Origin: Marinilabiliales bacterium
Lineage (GTDB): Bacteria; Bacteroidota; Bacteroidia; Bacteroidales; UBA12077
Reading direction: 5' to 3'
Assembly: GCA_002869305.1 (NCBI GenBank)
Contig: PKTC01000514.1
Span: 1 to 6,056 of the forward strand
Length of the DNA stretch: 6,056 bases
Shown here: piece by piece, positions 1 through 6,038 of the stretch
How the letters are laid out: each line of letters opens with the position of its first letter
Numbering within the stretch: the first letter of the stretch is position 1
Program-made: the position numbers and the translations under genes
Notes under the pieces: generated by a model
Databases searched by the model: none
What the model saw: only the letters and a program-made list of their open reading frames with translations
Told to the model about the DNA's origin: nothing

Positions 1-329
1 AATTTTCTTGGTAAATCTATTTCCTGAAGTATAAAAAAACGAAACGAAGAATCTTCATTTTTATGAATCCAATTCTTCGCTTCGGTATATGTTTTTGTGT
101 TTTGACTTACAATTTGTTCACTTGTATCTTCAGCTGAATTAATTAGAATAATAACTTCGATTGAAGATCTTATTCTTTTACAATCTTTAATTGAATCAAG
201 GGTGTTAATGAGTCCTGGTTCATTAAAACAAGGAATTACAACAACAAATTTAAGATCCAACTGTGGTTTGTCGTGAATTTTTACTTGAAAGTTTTTTTGT
301 TTCTCCAAATAAGAATCCGCAAAGCCCAC
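1..329 (-). CDS. Family 2 glycosyltransferase, N-terminal part (runs off the window start)
   Basis: Reading the minus strand from 329 gives 109 codons with no stop to the window edge. Residues 28-40 read FVVVIPCFNEPGL, the first beta strand and nucleotide-binding loop of GT-A fold family 2 glycosyltransferases. Residues 58-70 read EVIILINSAEDTS, matching the second strand (usually V-I-V-N/D-x-S-x-D). The catalytic DXD region would lie beyond the window, so sugar donor and acceptor cannot be inferred. By family, the enzyme transfers a sugar from a nucleotide-sugar to a glycan or lipid at the cytoplasmic face. No in-frame ATG exists between the upstream stop and the conserved domain. The best start is GTG at 329-327, with TTG at 308-306 as an alternative. 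The ompH stop (338-336) lies 6 nt upstream in the same frame, so co-transcription and translational coupling are likely. The family call is solid; the start is not. Confidence 0.82.
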   Translation of the reverse strand, partial: MGFADSYLEKQKNFQVKIHDKPQLDLKFVVVIPCFNEPGLINTLDSIKDCKRIRSSIEVIILINSAEDTSEQIVSQNTKTYTEAKNWIHKNEDSSFRFFILQEIDLPRK

Positions 330-335
330 GTATAT

Positions 336-941
336 TTATTTTTTAGAATTATCGTACTTTTCGTTTAAGCCTTCAAGTACATCCAATGTAATATTTAAGC
401 TTTTATCAGTATAAAGTAGTTGACCACCAAAAGAATTACTAAAAATATACTTGTAATTATAAGCTTCGTTATATTCTTCAAGATATTCCATTACTTCATT
501 TAATACCTGACGATACATAACTTGCTCTTCTTCTGCCAATTGTCGTGCAAGATTATCTCTTGTTGCATATAATTGTTGCTCTTTTTGAGCTAATTCCTGC
601 TGCAACATTTGAGCTTTCGTTCTGGTAATTAGTCCTTTACTTACCTTATTTTGAAAATCGCGAACTTCAGTTTCAAAACTACTAGATTGAAGCTGTAAAT
701 CAGCTTCTGATTCATTTCTTTTTTGATTTAACTCGTTACTTTTATCTACAAATAAGTTATAATTGCTAACCAATGTATCAATATTTACATATGCAATAGC
801 GTAATCTCTATCAATTACTTGCTCTGTATCACCCTTAGTTACTTCTTTTTTGGTTGTTTTATTTCCCGCAAAATGTAAATAATAAATTCCCGCAACAGCT
901 AAAATTAAAACAACATTCAATCCAAGAGATACTTTTTTCAT
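336..941 (-). CDS. OmpH/Skp-family periplasmic coiled-coil protein
   Basis: This 201-residue protein has the size and layout of Bacteroidota OmpH-like proteins (Skp family). Residues 1-25 form a short basic start (MKK) and a hydrophobic stretch, either an uncleaved anchor or a signal peptide. No clear cleavage motif is visible, so an inner-membrane anchor facing the periplasm seems likelier. Residues 49-60 (IAYVNIDTLVSN) match the conserved first strand of the family. Residues of about 65-155 are rich in Glu, Gln, Lys and Leu and should form the long coiled-coil 'tentacles'. Residues 165-195 (YIFSNSFGGQLLY...LDVLEGLNEKY) match the C-terminal part of the family's body domain. Skp holds unfolded outer-membrane proteins in the periplasm; that role here is inferred from family. 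The ATG start is clear, with a good promoter about 40 nt upstream, and the gene leads straight into the glycosyltransferase. It could be one of several paralogues. Confidence 0.87.
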   Translation of the reverse strand: MKKVSLGLNVVLILAVAGIYYLHFAGNKTTKKEVTKGDTEQVIDRDYAIAYVNIDTLVSNYNLFVDKSNELNQKRNESEADLQLQSSSFETEVRDFQNKVSKGLITRTKAQMLQQELAQKEQQLYATRDNLARQLAEEEQVMYRQVLNEVMEYLEEYNEAYNYKYIFSNSFGGQLLYTDKSLNITLDVLEGLNEKYDNSKK

Positions 942-980
942 AGTTACAATATTTAATTTTTATTCATTATTTTAACAAAG

Positions 981-1010
981 CAAATATAATTGAATAAAAC
1001 TCACACCAAA
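981..1010 (-). promoter_or_regulatory. Bacteroidota-type promoter for the ompH-like gene and glycosyltransferase
   Basis: On the minus strand, TTTG (1010-1007) is followed by an 18-nt spacer and TATATTTG (988-981). This is an exact match to the Bacteroidota -33/-7 consensus (TTTG or TTG, about 17-23 nt, TAnnTTTG). Transcription would begin near 975, giving a leader of about 33 nt before the ATG at 941. It lies in the 90-nt gap after the porP stop codon, so ompH and the glycosyltransferase can be transcribed independently of the upstream genes. Confidence 0.65.
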
Positions 1011-1031
1011 AAGAAATTGTATTTTTTTTAA

Positions 1032-2012
1032 CTAGAAAGTAGGGCAAGGAATAATTTTCCGCTTTTCGCGTTTTGTAACACCCTGATTAAACATATAGGT
1101 CACTGAAATTTCATGAGCGCCTCCTGTAAAACCAACTAATTTTGAAATGGTAAGATCATAACTATAGCCAATGCTAAATTGATCCACTTTAAAACCAATT
1201 AAAAATGCGATAGCGTCATTACTTGCAAGATCTTTAAATACGGGAATACCTCTATACCAAATTCCAAGTACAAGAGGTTCCTGATACCAATAAACCCCTA
1301 TATCCAACTGTGAATATTTATCCTGCATTTTAAAAAGAAAGGATGGAGAAAGACTTTGTCCACTTGCCCAGTTGTATTTATCAAAAATATTAAATTTTGT
1401 ACCTCCATATATAGAAAATTTCCATGGATCCTCTAATTCTTCTCCAGTTAATGATCTATTGGGTTTTAAGATTCTATCCCAGGTAAAACCAAACCAAATA
1501 TTTTTGTTAAAAGCCAACGCAGAAAATGTTGCATCAACATCTGCTTTCTTTCCTAAAATATCCTGTTCGGTGGTGGCGGTTCCAGAGTTTAACTCATCAT
1601 AAAATTCTAACGAACCAAAATTAACATTCCTTTGTGTATAAAAAAATGTTAGACCAGGACTTATACGCCAACCACTTCTAAATCGAAATTTATATGAATA
1701 AGCTATTCCAACATTAGTTGTGGCTAGTAAACTTGCCCCTGCTTGTTCTCTAAAAAGTAATAATCCAAATCCACTTTTTAAATGAGGAAAATAATGATCA
1801 TAACCAATGGAATAAGTTTGAAACGATTTTGAGATGGATGGCCATTGATTTCGATAATTAACATTTATTCGATCACCATCGGTAGAGCCAGCGAAGGATG
1901 GAGCTAAATATAAAGGGCTAGCATAAAATTGTGAAAACTGTGAATCTTGTGAATATCCAGCCTTAACTATACTAATAGATAAAATAAGAAATACTATAAA
2001 TATTCTTTTCAC
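1032..2012 (-). CDS. PorP/SprF family type IX secretion outer-membrane protein
   Basis: This 326-residue protein starts with a signal peptide (residues 1-21, MKRIFIVFLILSISIVKAGYS). The family signature follows: QDSQFSQFYASPLYLAPSFAGS at about 22-43, then NYRNQWP at 52-58. The rest is rich in alternating aromatic and polar residues, as in an outer-membrane beta barrel, and the C-terminus ends in IPCPTF, a common ending in this family. PorP/SprF proteins sit in the outer membrane and partner with T9SS cargo that carries type B C-terminal domains; SprF is needed for SprB secretion in F. johnsoniae. The gene directly upstream encodes such a cargo, so this protein is probably its dedicated partner (inference from adjacency). 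The start codon is GTG (2012-2010): the only nearby upstream ATG is followed at once by a stop, and GTG places the signal peptide correctly. The length fits the family's usual 300-350 residues. Confidence 0.92.
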   Translation of the reverse strand: MKRIFIVFLILSISIVKAGYSQDSQFSQFYASPLYLAPSFAGSTDGDRINVNYRNQWPSISKSFQTYSIGYDHYFPHLKSGFGLLLFREQAGASLLATTNVGIAYSYKFRFRSGWRISPGLTFFYTQRNVNFGSLEFYDELNSGTATTEQDILGKKADVDATFSALAFNKNIWFGFTWDRILKPNRSLTGEELEDPWKFSIYGGTKFNIFDKYNWASGQSLSPSFLFKMQDKYSQLDIGVYWYQEPLVLGIWYRGIPVFKDLASNDAIAFLIGFKVDQFSIGYSYDLTISKLVGFTGGAHEISVTYMFNQGVTKREKRKIIPCPTF

Positions 2013-2074
2013 GATTGATTGTTAGCTTTCTGTTTTACATTGATAATATGACCTTAAAACGCATAATTATCAAC

Positions 2075-2091
2075 CTAAATTGTAAATTTAG
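2075..2091. repeat. Short perfect palindrome in the porP/sprF leader
   Basis: CTAAATT and AATTTAG form a perfect 7-bp inverted repeat around a 3-nt loop, about 63-79 nt upstream of the porP/sprF start. It has no following T-run, so it is not a standard terminator. It could be an operator or a 5'-leader hairpin. In DNA this AT-rich, chance occurrence is quite possible. Confidence 0.35.
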
Positions 2092-2130
2092 CAATATTTC
2101 CAAATCTCACAAGTGATAAGTTATAAACAA
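2083..2130 (-). promoter_or_regulatory. Candidate promoters for the porP/sprF gene (two overlapping options)
   Basis: Two near-consensus Bacteroidota promoters can be read on the minus strand. Option A is TTG (2130-2128), 19 nt, GAGATTTG (2108-2101), which matches TAnnTTTG except at its first base. Option B is TTG (2112-2110), 19 nt, TAAATTTA (2090-2083), which matches except at its last base. Both have correct spacing but neither is perfect, and AT-rich DNA yields such matches easily. Read-through from the adhesin gene is an alternative. Confidence 0.3.
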
Positions 2131-2143
2131 TTCTTTATAACTT
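2118..2143 (-). terminator. 10-bp perfect inverted repeat after the adhesin gene, possible terminator or mRNA 3' end
   Basis: AAGTTATAAA and TTTATAACTT form a perfect 10-bp stem around a 6-nt loop (GAATTG on the minus strand), 22 nt past the adhesin stop codon. The position suits a transcript 3' end. The stem is almost all A-T and no uninterrupted T-run follows, so it would be a weak intrinsic terminator. It could instead be a partial attenuator, an mRNA-stabilising hairpin or a protein-binding site, and it overlaps the -33 element of one candidate porP/sprF promoter. Confidence 0.45.
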
Positions 2144-2165
2144 CATTTACCACATAATACTTCGT

Positions 2166-5100
2166 TTAACGTATTAAGGTTACATCGCTAGCTAGTTCAA
2201 ATGACCTTCCATTTGTAAACTTACCCTTTGCTTTCCAAACATAGACATCAGGTTTAGCCATATCTCCATCAATGGTACCATTCCATCCATCACTTAAATC
2301 TTTGGTTGTAAATATTAACTCGCCCCATCTATTATAAATAAATAGTTCATATTCGATAACGCCCTCTGCTAATGGTCTAAAAATTTCATTTTCAGTTGGT
2401 CCGGTTCCATCTGGAGTGAAGGCATTTGGAAATGCAATTTGTCCGGCTCCAATAATTTCAACTTCTTCATATAAAATCATTGAATCCCTGCATCCGTGTG
2501 CCGAAACAGCTGTTAAACTCACATCAAATTTTCCTAACTCGGTATAACCATGGGTTACATCTGTTGACAAGGCAGTGTTTCCATCACCAAAATCCCAGGT
2601 ATAAGCACAGCCTGTTGTATCGTTACAGTTAGATAAATTATAAAATTTAACTCTTCCCTCCAATGTATTAGGATCTAACATGGCTAATTTAGGAGAAACT
2701 TCAAAATTAACTTCTGGGTTAGAAAAGGCATAAATGGTTTTATAAGCATAGTCCTCTTCAACATCAGTATATTCATTACTCCTTGCTGTCAGTTTTACAT
2801 AATAAACACCAGGCTCTGTATAAGTATGATTAATATACTGACCAGAACCATTTTGTCCATCTCCAAATTCCCAATCATATTGATAATCTTCGTTGTATGC
2901 AGAACCCGCAGCAGTAAATTCTATCTCTAATCCCTGATCCACGCAACCTCCATCAATATTGGTTATAAAGTCGGCATTTACCTTTGGAGGTAGTATTACT
3001 AATGTATCCGAAAAACTATCAAAACAATTACCGTTCGTTTGACTTGTTACTGATAAATCAATAACTTTTTCACCCCAATGTTCATACTCAAACTGAGCAG
3101 GTTCTTGTACAGTTGATGTTGTAAGATTTTGGTCTCCAAATTCCCAATAAAAATCAAAAGGTCCGGAATTTGTTTTGTTCGTTATTCCCACAATGTTTTC
3201 CGGGAATATCATGTAATTAGGATCAATGTAAAATTCGGCATCGGGTTGCACAAATACAGTTATTTGCTGCGTTGTGTCGTCAGAACAATTATATTCAGAT
3301 GATGCCAGTAAATAAATGTTATAATCCCTATCTACCGATGTAATATTTGTAAAATCATGTTCAGGATTCTCAATATTCGTATAGGAACCATCACCAAATG
3401 TCCAGAAAAATTGCGTTGCAGGAGATGTCGATGTATTTGTAAACTGAACATTTTCCAATGGACTACATCCAGATATATTACTAATTGTAAAGTCTGCTGT
3501 AACTTTTGGGAATACAGTTAAATCCAGCGAAGTGCTGTCAAAGCAATTGTTATTAGTACCTACCCAAAGTTCAAGATTATAATACTGAACATTATCTATA
3601 TATGTATTATCCCATGAATATGTAAGATTTGCATTGGTCGAATTTGTATTCCCATCCCCAAAACGCCATTCATACATATCTTCACCCTCAGATAATTTTG
3701 TTAAAGTGGACTGTAATGGCGGACATGACGATGTTTTATCAATGTAAAAATTAGCCAATGGTTCGTGATATATATCAACCGTTAACGAAGTATCATCAGA
3801 ACAATAATTCTGTGATTGAACGGTTAATTCAATCGTTCTTTGCAAGTCGGTTGTTCGACTAGAATTATAAAACGTATGCAACGGATCAGATAAACCTGAA
3901 GAAGCTCCATCACCAAAATCCCAGGTGTATTTTGTATTGCTTACCGGAACTTGAGATAAATCTGTAAATTCTACTTCTAATGGCGTACATCCTTCATTAA
4001 CATCCATACTAAACGAAGCCTCAACATATTCATAGACAGTAACTACATCGTTTTTTTCTGAAGTACAACCATGAGGATTCGTTGCAATTAATTTAATATT
4101 ATAGTTGCGAACAGTCGAAACAGTGTTTTCATACAAATGATCAAAATCAGAATCATCTGTAGGTGATCCGCCAACCGGTACGTTATCAATTAACCACTGA
4201 TAGGTATTCGCAGCATTACCAATGGAAGTATTGTCAATGGTTGTAGTAAATGGAGGACATCCTTCACTGGTTGCAATTGAAAAATCTGAAATTACCTTGG
4301 AATAAACCGTAATATCTGTTTGTGCATTATCAACACAACCTTCGGCAGATTCTGCTCTTAATCGCACAGTGAAGGGTTTATCGCTTATAGTTGTATTTGT
4401 AAACAGATGATTTGGTGAGGCTGTTGTTGTTGAAGAACCATCTCCGAATGTCCAGTTGTATATAGATCCGTTTACCGTATTGTTTGTAAACTGCACAGTT
4501 AAAGGATTACAACCTTCTGTAACATCCGTAGTAAATTGAGCATCGATGGTTGAATGGACAGTTATTGCTCTTTTATAAATCTCATAGCAACCATTTCCAT
4601 TGCCAACAATTAAAGTTAAACTATCTGTTCTTGTTCCTCCTGAATTATTTACATAGGTTTTGGTAAAACTTGCAAAATTGACGGTACTATCTGCAGCAGC
4701 TAAAACGCCAGCATTTATTACTCTATCATCTTTATCCCAATACCAAAAGCATTGTGTTCCAACATAGTTATTTGATATAGTTACCGTAAGGGGTGAACAT
4801 CCCTCCGAAACATCAATATCAAAGTCAGCTTCTATCGTAGGTAATACATTTACCGGAGAACTAAATGTATGTTTACATCCCTCATTTGAAGTTGCCTCTA
4901 GCTCAACGTTAAATATTTTTGTTGCTGACGTAGTGTTTACAAATTCATAAGTAGGCTCAAATTGTGTTGAGGTGGTTCCTCCATCATCGAAATCCCACTT
5001 ATAAGTTGCAGAATTCTGAGATAAATTATCAAAGGTAACCGTATATGGATCACAATCGGTAGAATTCTTTGGATTAAAATCAGCTAAAGCTTCATCATAA

Positions 5101-6038
5101 ACTGTTATCGTTTTAGTATCAGTATCCGTGCAAGTTCCTGTTTGATCAGAAACATCCAATCTAAGCGTATACACATCGTTGCCTCCCGGAGGATTAGCAG
5201 GATATGTATGTGAAGGTGGATCAGACATATTTGGATTATAACCATCGCCATAAGTCCATTGATAGTTTGCTGCTGGTATGCCAATATATTGTGTTGCAAT
5301 TGCGTTCACCGACAGAGGAGAACATCCAGTCGCTTTATCAATGGAGATCTTAGCATTTACCAATGGATAAACATCAATAAACGAACTGGTATCGTATGCA
5401 CACCCCAAAGGAGTTTCTACATGTAAATCAACTCTTCTTGTAACCATCGTAGCACTTGATAAGTTCTTGTATACATGAGTAGGGTCTTTTGAATTTGAAG
5501 AAGCTCCATCTCCAAAATTCCAGTCATATACAGCTGTAGCATCTAATCCAGGATGTATCGTATTAGAAGTAAATACAACCACTAATGAATCACAACTTGC
5601 TACAGGTGTCTCAGCAATAGTATAATTTGCTTTTATTCCAGGATAGACAACAATATCAGCACTATCACGCGTACTACATCCATTTGTGCCGGTTACTTCG
5701 AGCAGTAATTTGTTAGTTACCGTGGCTGCTGTATTATTTACATAAGTATAAGGGAATGGATTTTTATTAGTACTAGTACCAATTCCATCACCATAATCCC
5801 AATTCCATCCCGTTGCTAGCGGAATATCATTCCCGATAGAAATATTGGTCACAGCAACAGTAACAGGAGAACATCCTTCGTTATCACTAACTGTAAAATT
5901 AGCATAAGCACGATATATATCAATACTATTGGTAGTATCATCTGTACATCCATATATAGATCTTGCCGTTAATCTAAAATTATATGTTTTACTTTGTCGT
6001 GGCGAGAGGATTTGAACCTCCGACCCCCTGAACCCCAT
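2166..6038 (-). CDS. Giant PKD-repeat surface protein with T9SS type B sorting domain, 5'-incomplete
   Basis: The open frame encodes 1290 residues. Residues 46-1196 hold 13 PKD-like repeats of about 80-90 residues. Most have the W-[DTNRE]-[FY]-GDG core: WDYGDG at 80, WNFGDG 173, WTYGDG 261, WTFGDG 529, WDFGDG 706, WRFGDG 791, WTFGDG 879, WEFGDG 1056, WDFGDG 1148. Residues 1202-1290 (FPNAFTPDG, YNRWGELIF, GWNG, DVYVWKAKG) form a type B T9SS C-terminal domain, which directs export across the outer membrane. The protein is probably an adhesin or gliding-type surface filament, with PorP/SprF encoded next downstream. Residues 1-14 (MGFRGSEVQILSPR) are a translation of tRNA sequence, and residues from about 16 (SKTYNFRLTA) begin in mid-PKD repeat. 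The ATG at 6038 is therefore not credible, the signal peptide is missing, and the frame stays open to the window edge. Trustworthy coding starts near 5996. The architecture is certain; ligand and exact role are unknown. Confidence 0.9.
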   Translation of the reverse strand: MGFRGSEVQILSPRQSKTYNFRLTARSIYGCTDDTTNSIDIYRAYANFTVSDNEGCSPVTVAVTNISIGNDIPLATGWNWDYGDGIGTSTNKNPFPYTYVNNTAATVTNKLLLEVTGTNGCSTRDSADIVVYPGIKANYTIAETPVASCDSLVVVFTSNTIHPGLDATAVYDWNFGDGASSNSKDPTHVYKNLSSATMVTRRVDLHVETPLGCAYDTSSFIDVYPLVNAKISIDKATGCSPLSVNAIATQYIGIPAANYQWTYGDGYNPNMSDPPSHTYPANPPGGNDVYTLRLDVSDQTGTCTDTDTKTITVYDEALADFNPKNSTDCDPYTVTFDNLSQNSATYKWDFDDGGTTSTQFEPTYEFVNTTSATKIFNVELEATSNEGCKHTFSSPVNVLPTIEADFDIDVSEGCSPLTVTISNNYVGTQCFWYWDKDDRVINAGVLAAADSTVNFASFTKTYVNNSGGTRTDSLTLIVGNGNGCYEIYKRAITVHSTIDAQFTTDVTEGCNPLTVQFTNNTVNGSIYNWTFGDGSSTTTASPNHLFTNTTISDKPFTVRLRAESAEGCVDNAQTDITVYSKVISDFSIATSEGCPPFTTTIDNTSIGNAANTYQWLIDNVPVGGSPTDDSDFDHLYENTVSTVRNYNIKLIATNPHGCTSEKNDVVTVYEYVEASFSMDVNEGCTPLEVEFTDLSQVPVSNTKYTWDFGDGASSGLSDPLHTFYNSSRTTDLQRTIELTVQSQNYCSDDTSLTVDIYHEPLANFYIDKTSSCPPLQSTLTKLSEGEDMYEWRFGDGNTNSTNANLTYSWDNTYIDNVQYYNLELWVGTNNNCFDSTSLDLTVFPKVTADFTISNISGCSPLENVQFTNTSTSPATQFFWTFGDGSYTNIENPEHDFTNITSVDRDYNIYLLASSEYNCSDDTTQQITVFVQPDAEFYIDPNYMIFPENIVGITNKTNSGPFDFYWEFGDQNLTTSTVQEPAQFEYEHWGEKVIDLSVTSQTNGNCFDSFSDTLVILPPKVNADFITNIDGGCVDQGLEIEFTAAGSAYNEDYQYDWEFGDGQNGSGQYINHTYTEPGVYYVKLTARSNEYTDVEEDYAYKTIYAFSNPEVNFEVSPKLAMLDPNTLEGRVKFYNLSNCNDTTGCAYTWDFGDGNTALSTDVTHGYTELGKFDVSLTAVSAHGCRDSMILYEEVEIIGAGQIAFPNAFTPDGTGPTENEIFRPLAEGVIEYELFIYNRWGELIFTTKDLSDGWNGTIDGDMAKPDVYVWKAKGKFTNGRSFELASDVTLIR
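2169..2435 (-). other. Type B T9SS C-terminal sorting domain (CHU_C / gliding motility C-terminal family)
   Basis: This covers residues 1202-1290 of the adhesin. It has the hallmark order FPNAFTPDG near the start, then NEIFRP, YELFIYNRWGELIF, GWNG, and PDVYVWKAKG before the last strand ending in TLIR. The domain is the secretion signal of large T9SS cargos such as SprB, and family knowledge links it to PorP/SprF partners. It is complete, ending at the stop codon, so the protein's 3' end is intact. Confidence 0.9.
2451..5903 (-). repeat. Tandem array of 13 PKD-like domains in the adhesin
   Basis: Repeat boundaries by residue are about 46-133, 136-225, 227-314, 318-399, 403-494, 498-579, 583-669, 673-757, 761-843, 847-929, 934-1017, 1020-1105 and 1108-1196. 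A typical unit runs ANF...EGCSPLTV.FTN...W.FGDG...P.H.Y.N...L.A.S..GC.D...I.VY. The units are divergent rather than recent copies. Repeats 5 and 7 lack the GDG core (YWDKDD at 433-438; WLIDNV at 615-620). PKD domains are beta-sandwich spacers common in surface proteins and probably form an extended stalk here. Confidence 0.88.
5997..6038 (-). pseudogene. 3' half of a tRNA gene, probably tRNA-Pro(GGG), from anticodon loop to discriminator
   Basis: On the minus strand the parts fall in canonical order. The anticodon loop is ATGGGGT (6038-6032, U33 then GGG), the 3' anticodon stem TCAGG, and the variable loop GGGTC. The T-stem GGAGG and CCTCT (one G-U pair) encloses the T-loop TTCAAAT (6016-6010). 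The acceptor strand is CGCCACG (6004-5998), with discriminator A at 5997. No CCA is encoded. The acceptor implies C1 on the 5' side, and the GGG anticodon agrees with proline. The 5' half is absent: the bases before the loop (AGAAA at 6043-6039) cannot pair with TCAGG, which needs CCTGA. It is therefore a fragment, not a working gene within this window. The tRNA origin is strong; the proline identity rests on a half molecule. Confidence 0.75.

Noticed and set aside
942..1031. A rho-independent terminator after porP/sprF
   Set aside because: An A-run follows the stop codon on the minus strand, but no stem precedes a T-run, so there is no terminator structure.
1372..1602. A 76-codon open frame on the plus strand inside porP/sprF
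   Set aside because: It lies wholly antisense to a well-supported gene and its peptide shows no domain, signal or recognisable motif.
942..2165. Shine-Dalgarno sites, riboswitches or small RNA genes in the two gaps
   Set aside because: No purine-rich ribosome site, conserved riboswitch core or structured GC-rich segment is visible; both gaps are short and AT-rich.
5105..5299. A 64-codon minus-strand frame inside the adhesin gene
   Set aside because: It is an alternate frame of the PKD coding region with low-complexity Ile/Leu/His content; the PKD frame is clearly the real one.
2570..5800. Recurring CCATCACCAAA-like motifs at about 250-bp spacing, resembling an array
   Set aside because: They encode the FGDG core of successive PKD domains. 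Spacing and divergence do not fit a CRISPR or an intergenic repeat family.
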